64,000 nt of DNA from Streptomyces sp. NRRL B-3428 (GCA_000721375.1 JOGW01000005.1:361622-425621), one strand, 5' to 3'. Shown: positions 32,190 through 41,206, numbered from the stretch's first letter. Notes: generated from the letters alone by a model not told the origin. Made by a program: numbers and translations.

Positions 32190-32246
32190 TGCAAGTACGC
32201 CTGCAAGAACACGCGCAAGTACACATGCAAGTACATCTGCAAGTGC
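32190..32246. repeat. Five 12-bp iterated repeats (TGCAAGTAC type) upstream of the ACAD-like gene
   Basis: TGCAAGTAC, TGCAAGAAC, CGCAAGTAC, TGCAAGTAC and TGCAAGTGC begin at 32190, 32202, 32214, 32226 and 32238, exactly 12 bp apart. The stretch is richer in A+T than its surroundings and lies 70-126 bp upstream of the ACAD-like start, in the gap after the lipoprotein stop. It looks like an iterated protein-binding site, not coding sequence. Confidence 0.8.
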
Positions 32247-32291
32247 ACGGAGGCAGCTGGGGGTGCGGGGGCAGCCCCTGTGGCGCCCGAG

Positions 32292-33464
32292 TCAGAGGAT
32301 CGCGATTCCCAGCGGACGGTGTCCGCCCTCGAGCTTCTCGGTCGTTCCGGATCGGGTGTCCACGACCGTGATCCCGTCCCAGTAGCCGTCACGTGTGAAG
32401 CCACCGGTGACGTACGCGGTCCGGCCGTCCTCGCTGATCGCGACATCCTCGTGCGGTCCGTCGAGCGGGACGACCTTCTCCTTGCCCGCAGCGGTACGGA
32501 TGGTCAGCGACGCCTCTTCGTCGCTGCCGGTGATCGGCCCCGTGCCGACGACGAAGAGCGTGCCGTCCGGGGTGATCTGCGCACCGTGCTGATGCGTATT
32601 GGCGGTCATCTTCTCGATGGTCTGCTTGCCGCTGACGGGGTCGACGACCACCAGCTTCTCGCCCTCGAACGGGACGAGCAGCTTTCCGTCGCTCGGCCGT
32701 ACGGCGGTGTAGTGCGGCTTCAGCCAGGAGCCGAGCCCGCCTTCCGTACCGTACGGGGCGACCTCGATCCGCCGCGTGTCCAGCGAGCGGGCGTCGACGA
32801 CGGTGATGTCGAAGGAGTCGTGGTCCGTGGCGTACACCTGCCGGCCGTCGGCGGAGACATCGACGTCGAAGGGCCGGCGGCCGGTGTCCGCGGTACCGGT
32901 CACCTTCAGCGTTTCGGTGTCGATGACTTCGAGCGCGCCGTTGCCGCCGGGCCGGTTGACCCCCACGTAGACCTGCTTGCCGTCGGGTGCGAGCGCGATG
33001 CCCATCCCGCCGCCGCGGTATTCGCCGTACGTGGCTTCGCCCAGATCACCGGTCTCGTACGGGATGAGCGCGAGGCGCTCGCGTACCCGGGTGTCGACGA
33101 CGGCGACACCTTCGGCGGTGGCGACCCAGGCACGGCCGTCCTCGCCGACGGCCAGGCCGTACGGGGCGGTGCCGACGGTGACGGAGTCGACGGGCCCCTT
33201 GTCGGGGTCGATGAAAGTGACGGTGTCCGCGCCGAAGTCGGCGACCAGGAGCGTGCCCGAGGGCGTGGCGGGCGCACCACTCGCGTCGGAGCCCGCCGTG
33301 GTCCCGGCCGGACTCGGCTCCCCGATGGCGACCGTGGACGGGGCCGGCGCGGACGGCTCGCTCTTCGTACCACCGCACGCGGAGGCCAGCAGGGCCACGC
33401 CGATCGCGGCCACCACCGTAGGCTTCGTCCCGAAGCGGCGGGAGTCGACGGTGCGGCGGCTCAT
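32292..33464 (-). CDS. Lipoprotein with YVTN/YncE-type beta-propeller
   Basis: A 390-residue exported lipoprotein: lipobox LASAC (Cys30), a Pro/Ser/Ala-rich linker to about residue 68, then a seven-bladed propeller with repeating units such as VTVGTAPYGLAVGEDGRAWV, ADTGRRPFDVDVSADGRQVY and LPLGIAIL-like closure. YncE-like propellers bind nucleic acids or partner proteins outside the cell; no catalytic residue is evident. Its ATG overlaps the stop of... the downstream order is lipoprotein after ankyrin: the ankyrin gene ends inside this start (4-nt ATGA overlap), so the two are translationally coupled. Role unknown. Confidence 0.85.
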   Translation of the reverse strand: MSRRTVDSRRFGTKPTVVAAIGVALLASACGGTKSEPSAPAPSTVAIGEPSPAGTTAGSDASGAPATPSGTLLVADFGADTVTFIDPDKGPVDSVTVGTAPYGLAVGEDGRAWVATAEGVAVVDTRVRERLALIPYETGDLGEATYGEYRGGGMGIALAPDGKQVYVGVNRPGGNGALEVIDTETLKVTGTADTGRRPFDVDVSADGRQVYATDHDSFDITVVDARSLDTRRIEVAPYGTEGGLGSWLKPHYTAVRPSDGKLLVPFEGEKLVVVDPVSGKQTIEKMTANTHQHGAQITPDGTLFVVGTGPITGSDEEASLTIRTAAGKEKVVPLDGPHEDVAISEDGRTAYVTGGFTRDGYWDGITVVDTRSGTTEKLEGGHRPLGIAIL

Positions 33465-34066
33465 CGCGCGGCCTTCAAAAGCGCGGCCATGTCCGCGAAG
33501 CCGCGGCGCTCGGCGTGCTGGAGCGGTGTGACGCCGTCACCGTCGGCCAGGTCCACGGTGGCGCCGGCCGCGAGCAGCAGTTCCACGATCTCCAGATGGG
33601 CGGGGCCGCCGTCGCCGAGGATCACGGCTTCCAGGAGTGCGGTCCAGCCGAGCCGGTTCACGTGGTCGACGTCGATGTCGGTCTCGCGCAGCACAGCCCG
33701 TACGTAGTCGACGTGGCCACGCTCGGACGCGGGGATCACGGAGATCCCGCCGAAGCGATTGCGCAGTTTCAGATCGGGCCCGCCCGGGAGCAGCGCCCGC
33801 ATCATCGCCACACTGCCGGTGACCCCGGTGTGCAGCCAGGCACTCTCGAGACGCTCGTCCTGGGCGTTCACGTCCGCGCCGGCCGTGACAAGGACCTCGG
33901 CCACGGCGACGTGGTCGTGCACGGCGGCGATCAGGAGCGGCGTACGGAGCTGTTCGTCGCGCACCTCGGTGTCGGCGCCGGCGGCGAGCGCCGCGCGTAC
34001 CGCGGCGGGATCCTCCGTCGCGGGATCCGAGACGGCGGCGAGCAGGGCGCGGTCGGCGGGCTTCAT
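33461..34066 (-). CDS. Ankyrin-repeat protein
   Basis: A 201-residue cytosolic ankyrin-repeat protein with about five repeats: AALAAGADTEVRDEQLRTPL, AVAEVLVTAGADVNAQDERL, a weaker unit (MRALLPGGPDLKLRN), DYVRAVLRETDIDVDHVNRL and IVELLLAAGATVDLADGDGV. Such repeats mediate protein binding; no enzymatic domain is present. It is the first gene of a two-gene operon; the ATGA overlap with the propeller lipoprotein couples an internal binding protein to an exported one. Partner unknown. Confidence 0.88.
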   Translation of the reverse strand: MKPADRALLAAVSDPATEDPAAVRAALAAGADTEVRDEQLRTPLLIAAVHDHVAVAEVLVTAGADVNAQDERLESAWLHTGVTGSVAMMRALLPGGPDLKLRNRFGGISVIPASERGHVDYVRAVLRETDIDVDHVNRLGWTALLEAVILGDGGPAHLEIVELLLAAGATVDLADGDGVTPLQHAERRGFADMAALLKAAR

Positions 34067-34434
34067 GGGCGGCGCTCCTTACGAGGACGGGCACTCCGGT
34101 GACTGGAAAACCCCCTCCACCGGTCCTTGCACCATCCTCGCCCGCTCGGGACGTGCTCCTGGTCGGCGCACCGGCTCGTCGCCCGGGTCCGCTCGGTTGA
34201 CGCGCGTATCGACCGATCGGTTGATGCGCGGTCCTGACCTGGGTGACGCGCCCGCGCGCCAACTCACCCCGCAACAGCCCCAACCACCACATCCCCACCG
34301 GCAGTCGGGCCGTAGGAGGAAGATCCACCCTTGCGCGCCGCGGCCCGCCCGTGCATCTTCGTCGTGCACATGCTCAACCAGGGATGACGCACGTTCGACC
34401 AGGTCGTGCACACGCTCAACCAGGGGGTGGACGC
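34067..34434. promoter_or_regulatory. Repeat-rich regulatory region upstream of the LAL regulator
   Basis: 368 bp without a supportable gene. It contains GGTTGACGCGCG (34195) and GGTTGATGCGCG (34219) with a related GGGTGACGCGC (34241); an 18-bp near-palindrome ATCGACCGATCGGTTGAT (34208-34225, one mismatch); and the 21-bp repeats listed separately. It probably holds divergent promoters for the ankyrin operon and the LAL gene. Confidence 0.55.
34362..34425 (+). repeat. Three 21-bp imperfect tandem repeats before the LAL gene
   Basis: Units begin at 34362, 34383 and 34404. Units 1 and 3 (TCGTGCACAYGCTCAACCAGGG) match at 21 of 22 positions; unit 2 is degenerate. The period is two helical turns, ending 9 bp before the start codon, so the repeats could be operator sites or a leader element. 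Confidence 0.7.
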
Positions 34435-37053
34435 ATGCCGCTGATCGGCCGCGAACGGGAGGCGGTGGCGCTCAGGGCCGCGCTCGTAGGGGCGCCCTGC
34501 GTGGTGTACGTCGCCGGAGAAGCGGGCGTGGGCAAGAGCGCGCTGGTGGCCGAGGCGGTGCCGGGCGCGCGCGTGGTGCGCTGCGGCGCGGGACCCATGG
34601 ACGCGGCTGTGCTCTCGGGGCCCGCCCCGGTGGTGGTCGAGGACCTGCAGTGGGCGGACACGGTCACCCTGCGTCTGCTGCGCGACTGTCTCGCCGAACC
34701 ACCCGCGGCGCTGCGGCTGTTGCTGCTCTACCGCCCCGAGGAGCTGGCGGTACCCGGGCTGCCGCTGGGGGAGGCGGGCAGTCAGGCGCACACCGTGTCC
34801 CGTATCCAGCTCGATCTCGCCCCGCTCACTCCCGCGGACGTGACGGCCTGGTCGGGACTGCCCGAGGAGGAGGCACGGTCCCTGCACGAGGCCGGCGCGG
34901 GACTTCCGCACGTACTGGCGGATCTGCTGCAGGCACCGGCAGCCGCTGCCGCGACGACACGGACGGCGTGCCACCTGCTCGCAGCCGGCGCCCCGCCGCG
35001 CCTCACCCAGCTCACCCTCGACCGCTTCTCCGCCCTGGACCCGGACACCCAGGCCGTGGTCCAGGCCGCCGCCGTACTGGGGGAGGCGGCCGACGAGAAG
35101 GTGCTGGCCGCCGTCGCGGGACTGCCGGCCGAGCAGGCGCAGACCGCGCTGCTCACCGCGCTGGCCGGACGCCTGCTCGCCGAGACACCGCAGGCCGGCT
35201 ACGGCTGTCACCCGCCGCTCGCCGCGCGGGCGCTGCTCGACCAGCTGCCGGGCCCGGTGCGCCGCAAGCTGCACAGCCGGGCCGCCGAGGCGCTCGCCCG
35301 CCTGCCACGGCCGGTGCCGTTGGCCCAAGTCGCACGGCACCACCGGGCGGCCGGCAGCACCAAGGCATGGCTGCGTACGGCGGAAGCCGCCGCCGACCGC
35401 GCCGTACAGCACAAGGCCCCCGACCCGCAGTCGGCGGCCGAGCTGCTGCGGGAGGCGCTGGCCACCGAGGGGCTGCCGCAGGCCACCGAGGTGCGCCTGG
35501 CGCGCAAACTGGCCCAGGTCGCGGGCCATCTGTCCGGACTCGACGACACCACCCACGCCTTGCTCGAACGGCTCATCAACAGCGAGCGGTTGCCCCTCGG
35601 CATCCGCGGCGAACTCCGTCGTGACCTGGCGCTGCTGCTCGTCAACCAGGGGGCGAACCCCCAGCAGGGCCTGGTGGAAATGGCGCACGCCGTCGACGAG
35701 TTGAGCGGCCGGCCCGAGCCCGCGGTCCGCGCGATGGTCGCCTTGGCCATGCCCTTCCTCACCGGTGTGGCAGTGGCGGAGAACCTGCGCTGGCTGGAGC
35801 GGGCGCAGGCCGCCGCGGACCGGTCGGGGGATCCCGAGCTCAAGCTCATGGCGCTGGCCGGCCGGGTCTCCCTCGCCGCCGAGATCGGCGATCGGGAAGT
35901 GTGGCCGCTGGCCCGTGAACTGGCCGCGGCGCATGCGCTCGGCGGCGTACGGCGGATCGAAGTGCTGCGCGGTCTGTGCAACGCCGCCGACGGGGTCGCG
36001 TGGCTCGGGCACTACGACCAGGCCGACCGGTTCATCCGCCACGCCCTGCAGCTGGCGTCACGGGTGGGCGCCGAGTTCAACGCGGACCTCACCAAGGGCA
36101 CCGCGTTGCGTATCGACTGGGGGCGCGGCAACTGGTCGGACCTGGAGAACCGGGCCACGGCACTCGCCGCCCGCAACCCCCTGTCACCGGCCCGTCCCGA
36201 GGCCCATCTCGTGGCCGGACAGCTCGCCCTGGCCCGCGGCGACTGGAGCGCCGCACGCCATCAGCTGCGCGCCGCGGGCCTGATCGCCCCCGACAACGGC
36301 GCAGCCCCCGTGATCACCGCGGCCGCGGGAGTGCTTCTGCGCGGCCTGCTCGACCGCGGCGAGCTCGTCCAGGCGCGCCGCGGCGCCGATGCGGCCTGGC
36401 GCCGGCTGCGTACCAAGGGCGTGTGGGTGTGGGGCACCGAGCTGGTGCCTTCGTACGTGGAGCTGCTGGCCAGAGCCGGCGAGTGGACGGCGGCCGAAAG
36501 AGCGGTCGCGCAGTTCGCCGAAGGAGTCGAGGACCGCGATGCGCCTTTGGCCGCTGCCGCGCTGCGGTTGTGCCGGGCGCTGCTCGACCGGTACGCGGGC
36601 CGTATGGAGCAGGCTGAAACCGGCTTCAGGGAGGCCGCCGAGCAGTACGCGGCGATCCCCCAGCCCTATGACGCGGCGCACGCCTTGGAACGAGCAGGTC
36701 ACTGCGCGCTCGACACGCAGCGCTTCCCCGAGCAACTGGTGCGTGCCGAGCGGGAGTTCGACCTGCTGGGGGCGACGTCGGACGCCGCGCGCTGCGGCGC
36801 CGCGCTGCAACGGCGCGGTCTGGCCGGCCCTTCGGTGCCGCGGCGGGGACGCCCGGCCTACGGTTCACAACTCTCGCCGAGGGAACGTGAGGTGGCCCTG
36901 CTCGCCGCGCAGGGCCGGACGAACGCCGAGATCGCGGCCGCGCTGGTGCTGTCGCCCCGCACGGTCGAACAGCACATCGGCAAGGCGCTCAGAAAGCTGT
37001 CGCTGACCTCGCGAACCGAGCTGACCTCCGCCCTCACCGCACAGAGCTGGTGA
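34435..37053 (+). CDS. LAL-family LuxR-type regulator (AAA ATPase + HTH)
   Basis: An 872-residue regulator. N-terminal P-loop ATPase: Walker A AGEAGVGKSALVAEA near residue 25, Walker B PVVVEDLQWAD near residue 68. A long helical, TPR-like middle follows. The LuxR HTH at about 810-865 reads LSPREREVALLAAQGRTNAE then LVLSPRTVEQHIGKALRKL. LAL regulators usually activate specialised-metabolite or catabolic genes in response to a ligand. Start ATG 34435 follows GGGGGTGG; the upstream in-frame extension is made of the DNA repeats and is rejected. The gene's own 3' end forms a terminator. No obvious target cluster is adjacent except the subtilase downstream. Confidence 0.9.
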   Translation: MPLIGREREAVALRAALVGAPCVVYVAGEAGVGKSALVAEAVPGARVVRCGAGPMDAAVLSGPAPVVVEDLQWADTVTLRLLRDCLAEPPAALRLLLLYRPEELAVPGLPLGEAGSQAHTVSRIQLDLAPLTPADVTAWSGLPEEEARSLHEAGAGLPHVLADLLQAPAAAAATTRTACHLLAAGAPPRLTQLTLDRFSALDPDTQAVVQAAAVLGEAADEKVLAAVAGLPAEQAQTALLTALAGRLLAETPQAGYGCHPPLAARALLDQLPGPVRRKLHSRAAEALARLPRPVPLAQVARHHRAAGSTKAWLRTAEAAADRAVQHKAPDPQSAAELLREALATEGLPQATEVRLARKLAQVAGHLSGLDDTTHALLERLINSERLPLGIRGELRRDLALLLVNQGANPQQGLVEMAHAVDELSGRPEPAVRAMVALAMPFLTGVAVAENLRWLERAQAAADRSGDPELKLMALAGRVSLAAEIGDREVWPLARELAAAHALGGVRRIEVLRGLCNAADGVAWLGHYDQADRFIRHALQLASRVGAEFNADLTKGTALRIDWGRGNWSDLENRATALAARNPLSPARPEAHLVAGQLALARGDWSAARHQLRAAGLIAPDNGAAPVITAAAGVLLRGLLDRGELVQARRGADAAWRRLRTKGVWVWGTELVPSYVELLARAGEWTAAERAVAQFAEGVEDRDAPLAAAALRLCRALLDRYAGRMEQAETGFREAAEQYAAIPQPYDAAHALERAGHCALDTQRFPEQLVRAEREFDLLGATSDAARCGAALQRRGLAGPSVPRRGRPAYGSQLSPREREVALLAAQGRTNAEIAAALVLSPRTVEQHIGKALRKLSLTSRTELTSALTAQSW

Positions 37054-37064
37054 GGGCGGAGGTC
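37023..37064 (+). terminator. Hairpin overlapping the end of the LAL gene
   Basis: Perfect 16-bp stem (37023-37038 with 37049-37064, 10-nt loop). The right arm includes the stop codon (37051-37053), so the last codons are part of the terminator. It also faces the convergent subtilase gene. Confidence 0.85.
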
Positions 37065-37099
37065 GGCGGGGAGGCCTCAGGTGAGGAGCGCGGCCCCCG

Positions 37100-39007
37100 T
37101 CACAGGGTGATGCTCCAGCCGTTCAGCCAGCCGGCGTCATTGGCGTAGGCGTCGGTGACCTTGAGCTGCCAGGTGCCTGCGGCGGGTGAGGAGACCCCGG
37201 GGACGGAGTAGGTGCCCCCGGAGAACCAGGTGCAGGACCCGTAGGACGCCTGCTTGACCCGGTACTGGTTGCCGTTCGGCGCGATCAGCGTGAGCGCCAG
37301 GTCCTCGGCGCAGGGATGCGAGATGTCCACGGTGACCGACACCGGGTTGAGCGCGCTGCCGCTCGCGCTCGACGTGAGCGAGGAGGTGACCGTGCCCGCG
37401 TCCGGGATCATCCGGAAGTCGGTCACGGAGAAGGTCCGGCCGGGGCCGGGGTCCTCGCCGTTGACGGTCAGCGTGTACGTCACGGAGTGACTGGCCTTCG
37501 TGCCGGTCGCCTTGACCGTCACCGGGTAGCTGCCCGCCGGGGTGCTCGCCGAGGTGGCGAGGGTGAGCTTCGCGGAGTTGCCCGCGGTGACCGTGGCCGG
37601 CTCGAACGTGGCCGTGGCGCCGCTCGGCAGACCGGAGGCCGTCAGGTCGATGCTCTGGGCCTGGCCGTTGGTCACCTTCGTGGTCAGCGTGGTCGTGGCG
37701 GACTGACCCGGGTCGACGGCGCCGGCCGTCGGATCGGCGGCGAGGGAGAAGTCGTCCTCGACGGGCGGTTCGCCGCCGGTGATGAACCCGGTGTACAGCA
37801 GTCCGGTGGGCGATCCGGAACCGGGGTTGGTGATCTTGTTTCCGGCGTTGTTCACCAGGGCGGTGCGCACCTGCTGCGGGGTGGCGTCCGGGTTGGCGGC
37901 CAGATACAGAGCTGCGGCACCTGCGACGTGCGGGGAGGCCATCGAGGTGCCTGTCATGGTGGCGGAGCCGGTGTCGCTGGAGTACCCGGCCGAGGTGATG
38001 TTGCGGCCCGGGGCCCAGATGTCCAGGCAGGAGCCGTAGTTGCTCGGTCCCGGGCTGCCCGTCCAGCGGGCGTCCTGGTCGTTGCTGTTGCCGACGGTGA
38101 TCGCCTCGGGGGTACGGGCCGGGCTGAATCGGCAGGCGTCGCCGCCACTGTTGCCGGCCGCGAGGGCGTAGGTGAAGCCGGCGGCGATGGAGTTCTTGAC
38201 CGCGTTCTCCACCGAGGACTGCGTCCCCTCGCCGCCCAGGCTCATGTTGACCACGCCCGGCTTGGTGCCGTTCTGCGTCACCCAGTCGATGCCCTTGACG
38301 ATGACGTCCCAGGCGCCGCTGCCCTGGCAGTCGAGGACCCGGACGGGAACCAGCTTCACCTTCTTCGCGACGCCGTAGTTGGTGCCGCCGACCGTGCCCG
38401 CGACGTGGGTGCCGTGGCCGTTGCAGTCGGAGGCGTTGGTGTCGTTGTCGATGAAGTCGGGCCCGGAGGTGATCCGGCCGCTGAAGTCCTGGTGGGTGAG
38501 GCGGGCGCCGCTGTCGAGTACGTATGCGGTGGCGCCCTCACCTCCACCGTCGGGGTAGGTGTAGCGCTGGTTCAGCGGCAGGTCCGGCTGGTCCACGCGG
38601 TCCAGGCCCCAGGAAGGCGGGTTGGGCTGTTCGCCGACGGCGTGTGCGAAGCCCACGGGCTCCACGTAGGCGACGTCCGGGTCTGCGGCGAGCTTCTCGG
38701 CTCGCTTCTCGGTCATGGTCACCGAGAAGCCCTTGAGGGCGGTGGTGTAGGTGAACTTGACCTTGCCCTCGTACTTCTTGGCAAGTCCCTGTGCCTGCGC
38801 GGGCACACCGCCGGCCTGGCGTGCGGCGCGGTCCTTGAGGACCACGAAATAGCGGTCCTTCACCACGTCCGCGGCGCCCTGATTGCGTATGGTCCCTGCC
38901 TCCGGTGCGGATGCAAGGGCCGGTGCCTGCGTGGCGAGAAAACCGGCTGCGAGCGCCATGGCGGCTACGGCAGCCGCTCTTCGACGCATCGTTCCTGTCA
39001 TGCTCAT
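37100..39007 (-). CDS. Secreted subtilisin-like serine protease (S8) with inhibitor prodomain and P-domain
   Basis: A 635-residue secreted protease. Signal peptide (1-33), I9-type prodomain (about 50-122, DRYFVVLKD ... VAYVEP), then the S8 domain with Asp165 (AYVLDSGA), His198 (NGHGTHVAG), oxyanion Asn286 (LAAGNSGG) and Ser355 (GTSMASPHVAG). After an Ig-like linker region (about 415-510) comes a proprotein-convertase P-domain to the C-terminus (DLALTLIAPNGNQYRV, GTWQLKVTDAYANDAGWLNG). Start ATG 39007 has GGAG upstream; longer in-frame starts have none. It is a broad-specificity exported protease of the kind common in Streptomyces. It converges with the LAL gene. Confidence 0.92.
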   Translation of the reverse strand: MSMTGTMRRRAAAVAAMALAAGFLATQAPALASAPEAGTIRNQGAADVVKDRYFVVLKDRAARQAGGVPAQAQGLAKKYEGKVKFTYTTALKGFSVTMTEKRAEKLAADPDVAYVEPVGFAHAVGEQPNPPSWGLDRVDQPDLPLNQRYTYPDGGGEGATAYVLDSGARLTHQDFSGRITSGPDFIDNDTNASDCNGHGTHVAGTVGGTNYGVAKKVKLVPVRVLDCQGSGAWDVIVKGIDWVTQNGTKPGVVNMSLGGEGTQSSVENAVKNSIAAGFTYALAAGNSGGDACRFSPARTPEAITVGNSNDQDARWTGSPGPSNYGSCLDIWAPGRNITSAGYSSDTGSATMTGTSMASPHVAGAAALYLAANPDATPQQVRTALVNNAGNKITNPGSGSPTGLLYTGFITGGEPPVEDDFSLAADPTAGAVDPGQSATTTLTTKVTNGQAQSIDLTASGLPSGATATFEPATVTAGNSAKLTLATSASTPAGSYPVTVKATGTKASHSVTYTLTVNGEDPGPGRTFSVTDFRMIPDAGTVTSSLTSSASGSALNPVSVTVDISHPCAEDLALTLIAPNGNQYRVKQASYGSCTWFSGGTYSVPGVSSPAAGTWQLKVTDAYANDAGWLNGWSITL

Positions 39008-39150
39008 GGGGGCTCCTCTCCGAGTGGCCCCACCCTCGGAGTCCCCTGCGGACCGCGGCAATCCGGGTCCGTGTTCAGTAGGGGTACGCAAACAACGCGC
39101 GGTGTACCCGTATGCCGCAGCCGGCCACGCAGTCTGTGCGGAGCCGTCCG

Positions 39151-39191
39151 CGGACCGGAACGCGCCCTGTGCGTGGGCGCGTTCCGGTCCG
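39151..39191 (-). terminator. Terminator after the sigma-like membrane protein gene
   Basis: Perfect 16-bp stem (39151-39166 with 39176-39191, 9-nt loop), 5 bp past the stop at 39197 in the direction of that gene. Confidence 0.85.
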
Positions 39192-39196
39192 AGGCC

Positions 39197-41185
39197 TCAC
39201 CCGCCGCCCGATGTGGCGACGGGCTTCAGCGCGGCCCCGTCGGACAGCCGGGCGGTCACCGTGACCCGGGCATCGGCGGAGGAGACCTTCTGCGCGAAGG
39301 TGCGGCCCTGCGCGGTCGCCTCCACGGCTCCGGTGGCCGTGATCGAAGCGACCTCCCTGCTGCCCGCGGCGAGCAGATAGCGGGCACCGGACGGCGCCAC
39401 CCATTGCGTCGAGGCGAGCACATGCTGTCCGAACCGGCTGCATGCAGCGGTCGCGGAGGCCCGCCCGACGACCGGGGCGGCTTTGCCGGCGGGCGGCTTG
39501 AACTGCAGCAGTACGTGGCCGGGTCCGCGCCAGGTCGTCGCCCGGGTGCAGGACCACACCGCCTGACCGCCCCGCTCCGGGAGGGTCTGGCCGGCGAAGT
39601 CCCAGACGTTGACCGCCCGTACGCCTTCGTCACGGAACTCGGTGAGCCGGCAGGCGGTACGGGCCCAGCTGAGCAGCGCGCCGCTGCTGGTGGCCTCGCG
39701 GGGCTGGCGGGCTCTTGTGCCCGGCTCCGGCAGCGGGGTGTAGCTGAGATGGGCCGGGGTGAGCCCGCCGAGATCGGCGACCAGGAAGGCGTGCTTCTCG
39801 ACGATGCGGCTGGAGGAGCGCAGTTGAAGCACCGGCCAGGCGTCACAGGGACTCTTGGACGGGGGGCTCGGCAGGGCTTCGGTGATGCCGTCCTCGCCGA
39901 CGTCGACCGGACGGGCGGGTGTGTCGGGGCTCAGCAGATCGCGGCGCTCCGTCTCGGCGATCCAGGGCGCCAGGAGGTAGCGCGTGCCGTCCGTGCCCCG
40001 GTCGAGTACGACCGCGGCCGCCGTGGTGACATCGGAGTCGTCCGCCCGCGCGAAGTCGAGCGCGGTGGCCGCGCCCGCCTGTTCGGTGTAGCGCACCAGG
40101 CGCTGACCGTCGTGGAACACGGTCACCGTACGGTCCCCGATGTTCCCGGCGAAGAGTAACTGTGGTGCGCCGGTGGGTGGTTCGGACGCGGTCCCCACGC
40201 TCTTGGTGACACGCGTGCCCTCGGGGAGCCGAGCCCAGGTGGCCAGGGCGCGCGTGAGCAGCTCCTTGTCGTCCGTCCGGTCCCCGCGCGGTGACCAGGC
40301 GCTGAAGTCGACGCGTGAGGTGTCGGCCCACAGGTCGGCCGGTGCGCGGACGAGTCGGTCCGGGCCGGGCGCTGAGGCGGGCAGGGCGACGGCGGGCGGG
40401 GAGCTGTCCTGCCCACCCGGCAGCGAGGCCGCCAGCACGACGGCGGCCACACCGGCCGCGGCGGCGGCCCACAGCAGTGTGAGGCGGCGTCGGCGCCGCA
40501 GCAGATCCGTCGGCCGGGTCTGCACCGAGCACGCGTCGAACTCCTGCGAGCGCAGGAGCGTTTCGGCTGATGAGCCGGCCGATGCGTCCAATCGGTGGGA
40601 GTCGCGCAGCGCGGCCTCCGGGTCCGGTACACCCGCCTCGCCGAGCTGCTCCACGACCTGGGGGTCGGACAGCTTCTCCAGGTGCCGCAGTACGAACGCG
40701 GCCCGGGTGGGGGCGGGCACGTTGGCGAGCGCGTTCCCGAGTGCGATCTCCTCCACGCCGCCCGCACGAGGGAACAGGCGCAGACCCCATACGGCCGGTA
40801 GCCCCGTCAACAGCGTGCGCGGCGGCGGCAGTCGGGAGGGCCAGCCCCGCGGGCGGCGTGCGCAGGCCAGCGCGGCGCGCAGCACGCTCACCCGGAGGTG
40901 GTCGGCGATGGGTTCGCCGGCTTCGGTCCGCTGGCGGGGTACGACCTGCGGCCGGCGCGCGGTGCGCAATCCGCCGGTGTGCGGGAGGGCCCGCTGCACC
41001 ATGCCATGGGCGAGCAGGACGCGGCGGTGCCGGGTCAGCGTCGCGGGCAACGTCAGGTAGGCGAGGCTCACCAGACGGGTGTAGTGGTCGACCAGGTGGG
41101 TCTCCGCCTGCGCCACCGGCGGGAGCGTACGGCGGCCGACAGTGGTTCGGCGGTGAGAGTTGGGCACGGAACCGACGCCTTTCAA
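39197..41185 (-). CDS. Membrane-tethered sigma-factor-like protein with a large extracytoplasmic domain
   Basis: A 662-residue protein. Residues 28-110 resemble an ECF sigma region (VDHYTRLVSLAYLTLPATLT), and 148-190 resemble sigma region 4 (LANVPAPTRAAFVLRHLEKL then a second HTH-like helix). Residues 233-255 are a single hydrophobic segment preceded by an arginine run (LLRRRRRLT), placing the sigma-like part in the cytosol and the 400-residue remainder outside. The outer part carries several cysteines but no motif I know. Start is TTG 41185 or GTG 41167; neither has a strong SD. Whether it binds RNA polymerase is untested; the degenerate sigma-like part could be an anti-sigma or a scaffold. 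Confidence 0.6.
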   Translation of the reverse strand: MKGVGSVPNSHRRTTVGRRTLPPVAQAETHLVDHYTRLVSLAYLTLPATLTRHRRVLLAHGMVQRALPHTGGLRTARRPQVVPRQRTEAGEPIADHLRVSVLRAALACARRPRGWPSRLPPPRTLLTGLPAVWGLRLFPRAGGVEEIALGNALANVPAPTRAAFVLRHLEKLSDPQVVEQLGEAGVPDPEAALRDSHRLDASAGSSAETLLRSQEFDACSVQTRPTDLLRRRRRLTLLWAAAAAGVAAVVLAASLPGGQDSSPPAVALPASAPGPDRLVRAPADLWADTSRVDFSAWSPRGDRTDDKELLTRALATWARLPEGTRVTKSVGTASEPPTGAPQLLFAGNIGDRTVTVFHDGQRLVRYTEQAGAATALDFARADDSDVTTAAAVVLDRGTDGTRYLLAPWIAETERRDLLSPDTPARPVDVGEDGITEALPSPPSKSPCDAWPVLQLRSSSRIVEKHAFLVADLGGLTPAHLSYTPLPEPGTRARQPREATSSGALLSWARTACRLTEFRDEGVRAVNVWDFAGQTLPERGGQAVWSCTRATTWRGPGHVLLQFKPPAGKAAPVVGRASATAACSRFGQHVLASTQWVAPSGARYLLAAGSREVASITATGAVEATAQGRTFAQKVSSADARVTVTARLSDGAALKPVATSGGG

Positions 41186-41206
41186 GGCTCGTCACATGGT
41201 GCTTTC

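Noticed and set aside
32190..32246. CRISPR array
   Set aside because: Units are only 9 bp with 3-bp gaps and no cas genes; not a repeat-spacer structure.
32166..33707. Plus-strand frame starting with YICKYACKNTRKYTCK-like repeats
   Set aside because: The peptide repeat comes from the 12-bp DNA array and continues into antisense of the lipoprotein gene.
34243..34434. N-terminal extension of the LAL regulator
   Set aside because: Encoded by the 21-bp DNA repeats (RAHAQPG units), with no RBS; ATG 34435 has GGGGGTGG upstream and starts the conserved ATPase.
37316..40159. 947-codon frame on the plus strand across the subtilase and sigma-like genes
   Set aside because: Runs antisense through two real genes and their intergenic terminator, with low-complexity product.
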